Below the pieces are notes generated by a model. That model was not told the DNA's origin. It was given only the letters and a program-made list of their open reading frames with translations, and searched no databases. From positions 1 to 59,283 of the forward strand of contig JBHJHD010000112.1 in the NCBI GenBank assembly GCA_050331115.1: a DNA stretch of 59,283 nucleotides. Reading direction: 5' to 3'. Every line of letters starts with the position of its first letter. Position 1 is the first letter of the stretch. This DNA is from JBCCAG01 sp050331115. Lineage in GTDB: Bacteria > Cyanobacteriota > Cyanobacteriia > CAKZMO01. Shown piece by piece: positions 8,562-17,537 of this stretch. The position numbers were made by a program, and so were the translations under genes.

Positions 8562-9803
8562 ATGGTTTCCATCGCCCGTAAAAACCTGTTCGAAGATATT
8601 CCTCGATTTCTAGTTGCCCAGGCGGGCATTATGTTTGCCGTCAGCCTAGTGACCATTCAGCTTGGCATCCTCAAAGGCTTTACCCGCTCCACTACCCGCC
8701 TGATCGAAAGCGCCACCGCAGACGTTTGGCTGACGGGGGAAGAGATGGTGCACTTTGAGCTGACCCAGAGCGTGCCGCTAGAGACCCAAGTGAAAGCAAA
8801 AGACATTGACGGTGTGGCGCGGGCCGAAGCCATGGCGCTCGCCAACGGCCGGTGGCGTGGCCCAAACGGCAACATTAGCACCGTGCGCGTGGTGGGCTTC
8901 TCGCCCAACGGCAGGCTCTTTCGGCCCGGCGAGATTTTGGAGGGTGATCTGGCCGACATCGGCGAGCCGTTCAGCATCATGACCGACGCGACTAACGTGA
9001 AGTCGCTGGACCTCAGCGGCATTGACGGTGAGGGCCAAATTAACTCGGCCCCGGCAGCGCTGGTTGGCCTCACCCGAGATACCCAGTCCATCGCTTCTAG
9101 CACAATTGTGTTTACCTCCTTAGAAAACGCTAAGGCCTACGCGACAGCCGGGCTCACCTCAAGCGTCTCCTGCGACGTGAGGCCCGGCGGCGATAACCTG
9201 CAGTGCACCACCACCTATACTCGGACCGATGACGATGTGGTTGTAGAGCGGGAGCCGCTGTCGATTTCCGACCCCGTCTCCTACGTGCTGATTCAGGCCG
9301 ACCCCGGTCAAGATATTGACCAGCTTAAGCAGCGCTTAGAAGAGGCTTTTCCAGACGTGCAGGCCTTCACCCAGGCGGAGATCTTGAGTATTACTCAGGG
9401 CTACTGGCAGCTGCGAACTGGGATTGGCTTCATTTTGGGGCTAGGGGCCGCGGTAGGGATGATTGTTGGCATTGTCATTGTTGGGCAGATCCTCTACTCG
9501 TCCGTATCGGACCATATACGGGAGTATGGCACCCTCAAAGCCATGGGCGCTTCCGATCGAATGATCTACGGCGTGATTGTGGAGCAGGCGCTGTGGATGG
9601 CCGTTCTAGGCTATATCCCAAGCATCTTACTTTGCCTCGGCCTCGGCGCTTGGACCTTCTCAACCCAGGGCATCATGATCTTAATCACGCCTTCAGTTTC
9701 TGCGGGTATCCTAGGAATTACGGTCGTCATGTGCGTTGGGTCAGCGCTGTTTGCGATTCAGAAGGTCACCAAAGTCGATCCTGCAATTGTTTTTAAGGCC
9801 TGA
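8562..9803 (+). CDS. DevC-like ABC exporter permease (MacB/FtsX family)
   Basis: Inner-membrane subunit of a type VII-like ABC exporter related to DevC, which with DevB and DevA exports glycolipids or other molecules across the envelope. The 413-residue form starts MVSIARKNLFEDIPRF. One N-terminal membrane segment (about 18-40) is followed by a large periplasmic domain, then three C-terminal membrane helices with the FtsX-type stretch SDHIREYGTLKAMGA. An earlier ATG at 8535 would add nine residues; neither has a clear ribosome site. The ATPase gene follows 253 bp downstream. The membrane-fusion partner DevB is not adjacent, which is unusual. Confidence 0.88.
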   Translation: MVSIARKNLFEDIPRFLVAQAGIMFAVSLVTIQLGILKGFTRSTTRLIESATADVWLTGEEMVHFELTQSVPLETQVKAKDIDGVARAEAMALANGRWRGPNGNISTVRVVGFSPNGRLFRPGEILEGDLADIGEPFSIMTDATNVKSLDLSGIDGEGQINSAPAALVGLTRDTQSIASSTIVFTSLENAKAYATAGLTSSVSCDVRPGGDNLQCTTTYTRTDDDVVVEREPLSISDPVSYVLIQADPGQDIDQLKQRLEEAFPDVQAFTQAEILSITQGYWQLRTGIGFILGLGAAVGMIVGIVIVGQILYSSVSDHIREYGTLKAMGASDRMIYGVIVEQALWMAVLGYIPSILLCLGLGAWTFSTQGIMILITPSVSAGILGITVVMCVGSALFAIQKVTKVDPAIVFKA

Positions 9804-10056
9804 AGCTTTCAAAGGCCTCGGCGATCGCGGCTGCGGCAAGGTTTACCGAGGCGACATTAGTCTGTGTATCTGCCGTAGTTCTCGATACAGTTTCTGGCAT
9901 TAGCAGATCGATAGTCTGGTAAAGACTTCGTAGAGTTTTGTAATAGACCAAGGGCAGTTGTTTACAATTACACTGGATATAGGCCCTACAAGTTTGCGCT
10001 AGACCAATTCGCTCTAACCTTTGCCCCTTGCCCAAATTGTCCTATCTAGGTTTCAG

Positions 10057-10821
10057 ATGACGGCTCAATTACGCGATAATCAGACGCTAGCTCAGCAAGG
10101 GGATTTGCTCAAGCCAATGGGTGGTAGTCAGACCGCGATCGCCGCCTCAGCGGTGTCGATGAATTTTCAGATCGGCGAGCAGATGCGCTCGGTGCTCAAC
10201 AAAGTTTCCTTAACGGTCCGCGCCGGTGAAATTCAGCTCTTGATGGGGCCATCGGGCTCAGGCAAGACAACCCTGCTCTCTATCTTGGGCGGAATCCTGA
10301 CGCCGTCTTCCGGCAGCGTCAGGCTTTTGGGCGAAGAGATTACTAACATGTCTCGGAGCCAGCTCTCAGATTTTCGGCTGCACAATATTGGCTTTATCTT
10401 TCAAGGCTTCAATCTATTTCCAGCGCTGACGGCCGTGGAAAATGTAGAAGTTATTTTGAAGCTGCAGGGCAAGTCGGGACGCGCCCGCCGTAGGGCATAC
10501 GATTTGCTAGACCAGGTTGGCCTCGGAGATCGGGCAGACGCCTACCCCCGCAACCTATCGGGAGGGCAGAAGCAGCGAGTGGCGATCGCCCGCGCCCTAG
10601 CCGGCCACCCGCCAATTATCATGGCGGATGAGCCCACAGCCTCGCTCGACTCTAAGAGCGGATACGCCGTCATCTCTCTGCTCCGGCGGCTCGCCAAAGA
10701 GGAGGGCAGCACCGTGCTCATCGTGACCCACGATGCCCGCATCAAGGACGTGGCGGACGATATCGCCTTCTTAGAGGACGGACGCCTGCGGGATCTGCCT
10801 GAGCTCTCGCCAACCCTATAG
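10057..10821 (+). CDS. DevA-like ABC transporter ATP-binding protein
   Basis: ATPase of the MacB/LolD/DevA class that powers the neighbouring permease from the cytoplasmic side. The 254-residue protein has Walker A GPSGSGKTT, the Q-loop in FIFQGFNLF, the signature LSGGQKQR, Walker B IIMADEP and the switch His in VTHD. I use ATG 10057 (MTAQLRDNQ); the frame reaches up to 10021. The gap before it (9804-10056) is long for an operon partner, so it may have its own promoter. No DevB-type adaptor is in the window. Confidence 0.92.
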   Translation: MTAQLRDNQTLAQQGDLLKPMGGSQTAIAASAVSMNFQIGEQMRSVLNKVSLTVRAGEIQLLMGPSGSGKTTLLSILGGILTPSSGSVRLLGEEITNMSRSQLSDFRLHNIGFIFQGFNLFPALTAVENVEVILKLQGKSGRARRRAYDLLDQVGLGDRADAYPRNLSGGQKQRVAIARALAGHPPIIMADEPTASLDSKSGYAVISLLRRLAKEEGSTVLIVTHDARIKDVADDIAFLEDGRLRDLPELSPTL

Positions 10822-10904
10822 GTAGACCTGCCTTCATTTGGCGAAGCTCAGGGTGCGTATTTCGCTCCCTGAGCGGTCTATTGCTCTAGGGCTGTCACCT
10901 AGGG

Positions 10905-11336
10905 CTAGTGCGTTTTGTGGTCCTCTGCGGACTCTGGGTCTAGCTCCCAGCGCTCGTCATCCCGCTTCTCCATCTTCTCAACCCCAGCAACGGGCTGGCG
11001 ATCGGGATAGGTAAGGCCCACGGCCTCGCCAATTTTGCCGACTACGTTTTGGCCTGGGGTGGGCGTCGTTCCGCCTACGGCTTCCTCGCCAGCTACCTTG
11101 GCCTGCCCCTGATCGGCAAAGGTGTCGCCGCCCGTCGTCGGCTGACCGGCAGCGATGTAGGCCTCAGACTGGGAGCCCGGCGGCGTGATATCGGAAATTG
11201 GGGTCTGATCGGCGCTAGCGCCTTTGGGATCGGCGTTAGCGGTGTGCTCGCCGACGCCGATGTTTGTTTGGGCCTGAGATGACTGACCTAGGGATGTCTC
11301 TACATCCTGACCAGGTTCTGAAGAACGCTTGTTCAT
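10905..11336 (-). CDS. Hypothetical disordered acidic protein
   Basis: Product of 143 residues rich in Gly, Thr, Ser, Gln, Asp and Glu, without membrane segments and probably disordered over most of its length. The C-terminal part (NVVGKIGEAVGLTY, then KMEKRDDERWELDPES) looks like short conserved segments found at the end of similar cyanobacterial proteins, but I cannot name a family with certainty. It is convergent with the devA-like gene and divergent from clpB. The codon use and absence of stops support a real gene. Confidence 0.7.
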   Translation of the reverse strand: MNKRSSEPGQDVETSLGQSSQAQTNIGVGEHTANADPKGASADQTPISDITPPGSQSEAYIAAGQPTTGGDTFADQGQAKVAGEEAVGGTTPTPGQNVVGKIGEAVGLTYPDRQPVAGVEKMEKRDDERWELDPESAEDHKTH

Positions 11337-11562
11337 ACTTGAGTCCTAAGCTATCTATATACTGCTCACTATATCTGCTATAGCAAATCGACCCCAGCCC
11401 TTGCCCCCCCAGAACGGTAGAACCGTAGAGAGCAAATTGCCCCGCTGGTCAACGTCGGCTCCAATATCGGATATGCAGGCCTAAATGCGCCGCGCTCCCC
11501 TCCCTTGTTACACTGAGGACACAGCCGAGATGCGTTTGACTCTGTTTCGCTTCACCTAATAT

Positions 11563-14370
11563 ATGCAGCCAACTGACCCGAGCAAATTTACCGATAGCGC
11601 CTGGGACGCCATTGTCAATTCGCAAGATATTGTGCGCCGCTTCCAGCAGCAGCAGCTAGAGGTTGAGCACCTAGCGATCGCCCTGCTAGAGCTCAAGGAC
11701 AGCTTTGCCGGGCAGCTTTTGGGCGTGCTTGAAGTCAACACTGCGCGCCTCGAGCAGCAGCTAGAGGCCTACGCCCAGCGACAGCCCAAGGTCGCCGACG
11801 CCGATCAGCTCTACCTCGGCCGTTCCCTAGACCAGCTTTTAGACCGCGCGGACAATATTCGCCACAACCTCAGCGCGGAGGCGATCGACGATGAGCATTT
11901 GCTGCTGGCGCTGGTGCGGGATGAGCGCATTGGCCGTCGTCTGTTTCGCAACGCTGGCCTCGATGCGGGGCGTCTGGAGGCCGCCGCCGCCGGGCTGCGG
12001 AGCAAAAAGCAGGCGCAGGCCGCCGTTGAGGAGGCTAAGCAGGGCTCTGGCAAGGCCAAAGAGGAGCAGGACAATCCCTTAGAGAAGTATGGCCGCGACC
12101 TTGCCGAGCAGGCCACCGCGGGCAAGCTCGACCCTGTGATTGGCCGCGACGAGGAGATCCGCCGCGTCATTCAGGTGCTCTCCCGACGCACCAAGAACAA
12201 CCCGGTGCTGATTGGTGAACCGGGCGTGGGCAAAACGGCGATCGCCGAAGGCTTGGCCCAGCGTATCGTCAACGGGGACGTGCCGGAATCCCTCAAAAAC
12301 CGCAGCCTGATTTCCCTGGACATGGGCTCGCTGGTGGCGGGGGCTAAGTACCGAGGCGACTTCGAAGACCGGCTGCGATCGGTGCTCAGGGCCGTGACCG
12401 ACTCTGACGGTCAGGTGGTGCTGTTTATCGACGAGCTGCATACGGTTGTCGGCGCTGGGGCCGGCCAGACTAACGTGGACGCGGGCAACCTGCTGAAGCC
12501 CATGCTGGCTCGGGGGGAGCTGCGCTGCATCGGGGCGACGACCCTAGACGAATACCGCAAGAACATCGAGAAAGACGCGGCCCTAGAGCGCCGCTTCCAG
12601 CAGGTCTACATCGGCCAGCCCAGCGTCGAGGACACGATTTCTATTTTGCGGGGCCTCAAGGACCGCTACCAGACCCACCACAACGTCACCATCTCCGACG
12701 CGGCCCTGGTGGCCTCCGCGAAGCTCTCCGATCGCTACATCACCGATCGCTTTTTGCCCGACAAGGCCATTGACCTGGTGGATGAGGCGGCGGCCAAACT
12801 CAAAATGGAGAACACCTCCAAGCCAGAGGAGCTAGAGACCGTTGAGCGGCGGCTGATGCAGCTGGAAATGGAGAAGCGATCGCTGGAGGGCGAGGACGGC
12901 GAGGGGGCCGGGGAATATCGGCTGGCGACCCAGCTAGAGCCGATTACTGAAGAAATTGGCGGGCTGACCCAGGAGCGCGATCGCCTCTCTTCCCAGTGGG
13001 AGTCAGAAAAGCAGACGCGGGACACCATCAAGGCACTGCGGGAAGAAGAAGAGCAGCTCCAGCATCAAATTGAAAAAGCCGAGCGGGACTACGACCTGAA
13101 TACGGCGGCGCAGCTGAAATATGGCCGGCTAGAGGCGGTTCACCAAGAGCTTGAGGCCAAAGAGGCGGCGCTGATCAATATTCAGTCTAGCGGCGCGTCG
13201 CTGCTGCGCCAGCAGGTCACCGAGGCCGACATCGCTGAGATTGTGGCCAAGTGGACCGGCATCCCCGTGAATCGGCTGCTGGAGTCAGAGCGCCAGAAGC
13301 TGCTGCAGCTTGAATCTCACCTACACGAGCGGGTCATTGGTCAAGATGAGGCCGTTGCGGCGGTGTCGGCTGCCATTCGCCGGGCGCGGGCGGGTATGAA
13401 AGACCCCGGTAGACCCATCGGCTCGTTTCTGTTCATGGGGCCAACCGGCGTGGGCAAGACAGAGCTCGCCCGCACCCTAGCAGAATTTCTGTTTGACTCC
13501 AGCGACGCCCTGGTGCGCATCGATATGTCGGAGTACATGGAGAAACACGCGGTATCGCGGCTGGTGGGCGCACCGCCGGGATACGTGGGCTTTGAGGAGG
13601 GGGGGCAGCTCTCTGAGGCAATTCGGCGGCGGCCCTATTCGGTGCTGCTCCTGGATGAGGTGGAAAAGGCCCACCCCGACGTGTTCAATATTTTGCTGCA
13701 GGTGCTCGACGATGGTCAGGTCACCGATTCCCAGGGCCGCCAAATTGACTTTCGCAACACCGTGATCGTCATGACCAGCAATATCGGCGGCGACCACATC
13801 CTCGACGTCTCTGGGGATGACTCTAAGTATGAGGAGATGCGATCGCGGGTGCTGGTGGCGCTGCGGAAGCATTTTCGACCCGAGTTCCTCAATCGCATTG
13901 ACGATCTAATTCTCTTTCATCCGCTGCGACGAGACGAGCTCCGGCAAATTGTGGGCATTCAGCTGGAGCGCGTCCATCAGCTTCTGCTGGAGCAAAAGCT
14001 CGGCCTTCAGGTCGCGGCAGCGGCCCAAGACTATATCGCAGATGTCGGCTATGACCCCGCCTACGGCGCTCGACCCCTGAAGCGCGCAATTCAGCGGGAG
14101 GTGGAAAATCCTCTGGCAACAAAGATCCTGGAGAACGCCTTTGAGGAAGGGGACACGATTTTAGTCGAGCTAGATGACAAGAGCCTGCGCTTTACCCGAA
14201 AGCCTGCGGCGGCGGCGAAGGTTGCCTCCAGCAATGGCACCGGTGAACTGGTGGCCCATCCCAGCGAGCTACCGCTGGTTCAAGACGTCGAGCCTGAGGT
14301 GTTCTCGAACCCGTTTGAGGACGGCAGCAGTCAGGACGGTGACGCTGCGATCGCGCTTGAAAGCTCTTGA
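11563..14370 (+). CDS. clpB: Chaperone ClpB (Hsp100 disaggregase)
   Basis: Hexameric AAA+ disaggregase that works with DnaK to resolve protein aggregates in the cytoplasm. The 935-residue chain has the N-terminal repeat domain (1-150), first AAA domain with GEPGVGKTA and the FIDELHTVVGAG Walker B region, a long coiled-coil middle domain (about 420-540), and a second AAA domain with GPTGVGKTE and LLLDEVEKAHPDV. There is no ClpP-binding loop. A 30-residue charged linker before the first AAA domain and an acidic C-terminal tail of about 50 residues lengthen it, features I associate with the cyanobacterial ClpB2 paralogue. The paralogue assignment is tentative. No CIRCE element was seen upstream. 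Confidence 0.96.
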   Translation: MQPTDPSKFTDSAWDAIVNSQDIVRRFQQQQLEVEHLAIALLELKDSFAGQLLGVLEVNTARLEQQLEAYAQRQPKVADADQLYLGRSLDQLLDRADNIRHNLSAEAIDDEHLLLALVRDERIGRRLFRNAGLDAGRLEAAAAGLRSKKQAQAAVEEAKQGSGKAKEEQDNPLEKYGRDLAEQATAGKLDPVIGRDEEIRRVIQVLSRRTKNNPVLIGEPGVGKTAIAEGLAQRIVNGDVPESLKNRSLISLDMGSLVAGAKYRGDFEDRLRSVLRAVTDSDGQVVLFIDELHTVVGAGAGQTNVDAGNLLKPMLARGELRCIGATTLDEYRKNIEKDAALERRFQQVYIGQPSVEDTISILRGLKDRYQTHHNVTISDAALVASAKLSDRYITDRFLPDKAIDLVDEAAAKLKMENTSKPEELETVERRLMQLEMEKRSLEGEDGEGAGEYRLATQLEPITEEIGGLTQERDRLSSQWESEKQTRDTIKALREEEEQLQHQIEKAERDYDLNTAAQLKYGRLEAVHQELEAKEAALINIQSSGASLLRQQVTEADIAEIVAKWTGIPVNRLLESERQKLLQLESHLHERVIGQDEAVAAVSAAIRRARAGMKDPGRPIGSFLFMGPTGVGKTELARTLAEFLFDSSDALVRIDMSEYMEKHAVSRLVGAPPGYVGFEEGGQLSEAIRRRPYSVLLLDEVEKAHPDVFNILLQVLDDGQVTDSQGRQIDFRNTVIVMTSNIGGDHILDVSGDDSKYEEMRSRVLVALRKHFRPEFLNRIDDLILFHPLRRDELRQIVGIQLERVHQLLLEQKLGLQVAAAAQDYIADVGYDPAYGARPLKRAIQREVENPLATKILENAFEEGDTILVELDDKSLRFTRKPAAAAKVASSNGTGELVAHPSELPLVQDVEPEVFSNPFEDGSSQDGDAAIALESS

Positions 14371-14415
14371 TTGCTGCTGATTCTGAACTATGGACCTAAT
14401 AGTGAATCCGAGAAA

Positions 14416-14449
14416 AAAGCCCCTCTGTGCTTGAGTACAGAGGGGCTTT
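14416..14449 (-). terminator. Rho-independent terminator of psaFJ
   Basis: Perfect 13-bp stem AAAGCCCCTCTGT / ACAGAGGGGCTTT with an 8-nt loop. Read on the minus strand it ends in six T residues, placing it just after psaJ. Read on the plus strand it may also stop clpB transcripts, although the T-run there is only three. Confidence 0.9.
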
Positions 14450-14469
14450 ATGGCTATTACTGCTGGACC

Positions 14470-14595
14470 CTAAGGGTGAAACAGCAGATCAGGGAAAAAG
14501 CGATTGAACTCAATCAGCACCCCTGCGGCAATAAACGTCGCTACCGTTGCCAGAACGGGAGCCGTAGACAGATAGGTTAGAAAATTTTTGTTCAT
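14470..14595 (-). CDS. psaJ: Photosystem I reaction centre subunit IX
   Basis: PsaJ is a single-helix thylakoid membrane subunit that stabilises PsaF and peripheral chlorophylls in photosystem I. The frame encodes 41 residues with the hallmark LTYLSTAPVLATV, one membrane helix (about 12-30) and the C-terminal LIEFNRFFPDLLF. A strong ribosome site (AGGAG) precedes the ATG. It lies 46 bp after psaF on the same strand and is followed by a strong terminator, the usual psaF-psaJ operon. The gene is short and easily missed by automatic callers. The N-terminal residues (MNKNF) differ from the commoner MQHFK form. Confidence 0.95.
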   Translation of the reverse strand: MNKNFLTYLSTAPVLATVATFIAAGVLIEFNRFFPDLLFHP

Positions 14596-14641
14596 GGGAT
14601 ACTCCTAGTGCGAATTTCTATCGTAGTCAGAAGCTGGATTG

Positions 14642-15127
14642 CTAGCGCGGGGAAACAGGAATGTTTTCCTCTGCTTCGACGAGCTCGCCGCTGAGGAATT
14701 CCTTAACCGCCGTCACCGGCCAGGCCAGCGCAGCCAGAATGATGCTCAGAGCCAAAGGCACATCGATGATGATCTCCTTCTCTTCTGGCTTCTTTTCCTC
14801 GCGAACCTTGATCAGGTAAGCGCGACCCGCCCAGCCAATCCAGCCCGCTATATATAGAAATAAGATACTCGGAATTAGAAATTCGCCCGCGTGGCTGAGG
14901 CGGCCGTCGACCACTAAATGGGGGAGGCCTTCAGGTCCACACAGCACGTTAGAGTCCGCATACAGCTCAAATCGGCGCTCAGCCTGAGGCGTGCTAGCGT
15001 TAGCCGCTCGTGCCTGAAAGGCTGAAGACTCATTGCAGGGGGTTAGGCCAGCTACATCGGCAGACGCCGGCGCAGAAACGCCAAGCCAGAGGCAAAGCGC
15101 TAGGATGACAGCAAAACATTGACGCAT
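14642..15127 (-). CDS. psaF: Photosystem I reaction centre subunit III (plastocyanin/cytochrome c6 docking protein)
   Basis: PsaF lines the lumenal docking site for plastocyanin or cytochrome c6 on photosystem I. I start at ATG 15127, giving 161 residues with a signal peptide (MRQCFAVILALCLWLGVSA) and a probable cut before DVAGLTPC, the typical mature N-terminus. Two conserved cysteines (in GLTPC and NVLCGPEG) form the expected disulfide. A membrane helix (FLIPSILFLYIAGWIGWAGR) and a C-terminal hydrophobic segment follow. The frame extends to a TTG at 15154, but the ATG with upstream GAGGA is better. psaJ follows directly. Confidence 0.97.
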   Translation of the reverse strand: MRQCFAVILALCLWLGVSAPASADVAGLTPCNESSAFQARAANASTPQAERRFELYADSNVLCGPEGLPHLVVDGRLSHAGEFLIPSILFLYIAGWIGWAGRAYLIKVREEKKPEEKEIIIDVPLALSIILAALAWPVTAVKEFLSGELVEAEENIPVSPR

Positions 15128-15364
15128 AGATTCTTTTTCCTCAATAACGCGCAACAGGTATAAAACAACTCACAAAGCTGATGGAGCTCGTCTGAGTCGC
15201 GCAGCGCCTTTCGCCGAAAGTAGCTTCTGGCACAGGGTTTCTGATTGGCGTGAATCCCCTCGAAGCCCGTTTGCGAAGTAATCTTGCTGATTGTAACCTT
15301 GGCTATAATCCAGCACTGAAAAGCGTCCTGCTGGTTTCTTACCCTACCTGATAGGGGTGATCAA

Positions 15365-16414
15365 ATGGCAAAAATTTTAGCAATCGAAACAAGTTGTGAC
15401 GAAACGGCCGTCGCGATCGTTGAGAATCGTAACGTTTTGGCCAGCGTGGTGTCGAGCCAGGTTGAGACCCATGCCCGCTTCGGCGGCGTAGTGCCAGAGG
15501 TGGCTTCGCGGCAGCATGTGGAGATCTTGAATCAGGCGATCGCCCAGGCCATGGAGCAATCCTCTGCCTCTTGGGGCGAGGTTGACGGCGTCGCTGCCAC
15601 CTGTGCCCCGGGGCTGGTGGGGGCGCTGCTGGTGGGGCTAACGGCGGCGAAGACTTTGGCGATGGTTCACAACAAGCCCTTTATTGGGGTGCACCACCTG
15701 GAAGGGCACATCTACGCCTCATACCTCACGGATGCGTCCCTCGCGCCGCCGTTTCTATGTCTGCTGGTGTCCGGCGGCCACACCAGCCTGATTCACGTTA
15801 GGGGCTGCGGCGATTACGTTACTCTAGGGCGCACCCGAGACGATGCCGCAGGCGAGGCCTTCGACAAGGTGGCGCGGCTTTTGGAGCTGGGCTACCCCGG
15901 TGGCCCAGCAATCGACAAGCTAGCGCAGCAGGGCGACAGCCGGCGATTTGCGCTTCCGGAGGGCAATATCTCGCTCCCCCAGGGGGGCTTTCACCCCTAC
16001 GACTCTAGCTTCAGCGGCCTAAAGACGGCCGTGCTGCGGCTTACCCAGCGACTGCAGGCCGATGGATCGCCCTTGCCCACCGCCGACGTAGCGGCTAGCT
16101 TTCAAAATGCTGTCGTGCGCGCCCTCACCAAGCGGGCGATCGCGGCGGCGCGTGACTACGGCCTGCAGGCCATTGCTGTGGGCGGTGGGGTAGCCGCCAA
16201 CAGCGAGCTGCGGCAGGCGCTGCAGGCGGCGGTAGAACCCCACGGCACTCGGGTTCTATTTCCCCCGCTGCGCTACTGCACCGACAATGCCGCCATGATC
16301 GGCTGCGCGGCGGCAGAACATTTCAGCCAGGGCCATTTCTCGCCGCTGACCCTAAAAGCGGAGTCACGGCTGGGGGTCGAGCAGGTAATGCAGCTGTACG
16401 ATCCTGTCGCTTAA
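15365..16414 (+). CDS. tsaD: tRNA N6-adenosine threonylcarbamoyltransferase
   Basis: TsaD (formerly Gcp/Kae1) transfers threonylcarbamoyl from TC-AMP to adenosine 37 of ANN-decoding tRNAs, with TsaB and TsaE. The 349-residue sequence has IETSCDETAVAIV at the start, the metal-binding HHLEGHIYA, LVSGGHT, DDAAGEAFDKVA and the C-terminal NAAMIGCAA. The ribosome site (AGGGGTGAT before ATG) is good and a TATAAT box is present at 15304-15309. It is divergent from psaF, a neighbourhood seen in other cyanobacteria. Confidence 0.97.
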   Translation: MAKILAIETSCDETAVAIVENRNVLASVVSSQVETHARFGGVVPEVASRQHVEILNQAIAQAMEQSSASWGEVDGVAATCAPGLVGALLVGLTAAKTLAMVHNKPFIGVHHLEGHIYASYLTDASLAPPFLCLLVSGGHTSLIHVRGCGDYVTLGRTRDDAAGEAFDKVARLLELGYPGGPAIDKLAQQGDSRRFALPEGNISLPQGGFHPYDSSFSGLKTAVLRLTQRLQADGSPLPTADVAASFQNAVVRALTKRAIAAARDYGLQAIAVGGGVAANSELRQALQAAVEPHGTRVLFPPLRYCTDNAAMIGCAAAEHFSQGHFSPLTLKAESRLGVEQVMQLYDPVA

Positions 16415-16501
16415 GACCCTCTGGCTTAAAATCCTTGGGCAGCGCCGCTTCAGGAAGTGTCGTAGAATTGAAGTAATGTAACGATACTTTAACCGAGACC
16501 C

Positions 16502-17446
16502 GTGGCCCAATCCCTCAGCGTGCAGCCCCAAGACCGTGATAAGCAAGGCCTTGACCAGCAAGATCTTGGCCGGCAAGACCGCGGCTGGCAAGAGCACGAC
16601 TGGACCTGGCGAGGACACCGCATCCGCTACGCGATCGCCGGCCAGGGCCAGCCCCTAGTCTTAATCCACGGGTTTGGCGCGTCCATCGGTCACTGGCGTA
16701 AGAATATTCCCGCGCTAGCGGAGCAGTACCAGGTGTTTGCCCTAGACATGCTGGGCTTTGGCGCTTCAGACAAGCCCAGCCAGAGCTACAGCCTGGAGCT
16801 GTGGGAGGCCATGCTGGCCGACTTTTGGCAGGCGCACATTCAGCAGCCCGCCGTGTTTGTGGGCAACTCCATCGGCGGGCTGCTGACCCTGATGCTGATG
16901 GCGAACCACGCCGCGATCGCCTCAGGCGGGGTGCTGCTCAACTGCGCAGGCGGGCTCAACCACCGCCCCGAAGAGCTGCCGCTGCCGCTGCGGTTCGTCA
17001 TGGGCACCTTCACCAAAATCGTCACTTCCCCGGCCTTTGGCCCTTTCATGTTCAACCAGGTGCGGCGTAAGGGGCGGCTGCGCAGCACCCTGAAGCAGGT
17101 CTACTGCGATCCGAGCGCCGTCACCGACGAGCTGATTGATATTCTGTATCAGCCCTCCTGCGACCCTGGCGCTCAGGCGGTATTTGCGTCTATCCTGGCG
17201 GCCCCACCGGGTCCTCGCCCGGAAGATCTGCTGCCGGAAATTCAGCAGCCCATGCTGGTGCTTTGGGGAGAAGCCGATCCCTGGACGCCAATTTCTGGCG
17301 CGGCGATATACCGAGAGTTGGCGCAGCGAAATCCTGAGCAGGCGAGCTTCGAGAGCATTCCAAATACGGGCCACTGCCCCCACGACGAGCGCCCTGAGCG
17401 CGTAAACGAGCTGATCTTGGGCTGGCTACGGCGAAAGGGGTATTAG
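16502..17446 (+). CDS. Alpha/beta-fold hydrolase
   Basis: Soluble alpha/beta hydrolase of 314 residues starting at a GTG. After a polar Gln/Asp-rich leader of about 35 residues with imperfect repeats, the fold is clear: oxyanion loop HGFGAS, DMLGFGASDKP, nucleophile elbow GNSIGG with Ser, acid Asp in WGEADPW and catalytic His in NTGHCPHDERP. The full triad suggests an active esterase, lipase or dehalogenase-like enzyme. It resembles the cyanobacterial/chloroplast group that includes pheophytinase-like proteins. The substrate cannot be told. It follows tsaD by 87 bp. Confidence 0.88.
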   Translation: MAQSLSVQPQDRDKQGLDQQDLGRQDRGWQEHDWTWRGHRIRYAIAGQGQPLVLIHGFGASIGHWRKNIPALAEQYQVFALDMLGFGASDKPSQSYSLELWEAMLADFWQAHIQQPAVFVGNSIGGLLTLMLMANHAAIASGGVLLNCAGGLNHRPEELPLPLRFVMGTFTKIVTSPAFGPFMFNQVRRKGRLRSTLKQVYCDPSAVTDELIDILYQPSCDPGAQAVFASILAAPPGPRPEDLLPEIQQPMLVLWGEADPWTPISGAAIYRELAQRNPEQASFESIPNTGHCPHDERPERVNELILGWLRRKGY

Positions 17447-17537
17447 CAGCCTCCAGAACGGATTTGATAAAATAGAGGTTAATCAGTTTTACGGTCAGGC
17501 TTCCCTATCTCAACACAGCGGTTTTACCTACGGCGTT

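Noticed and set aside
14371..14580. Plus-strand 69-codon frame
   Set aside because: Runs through the terminator and antisense to psaJ.
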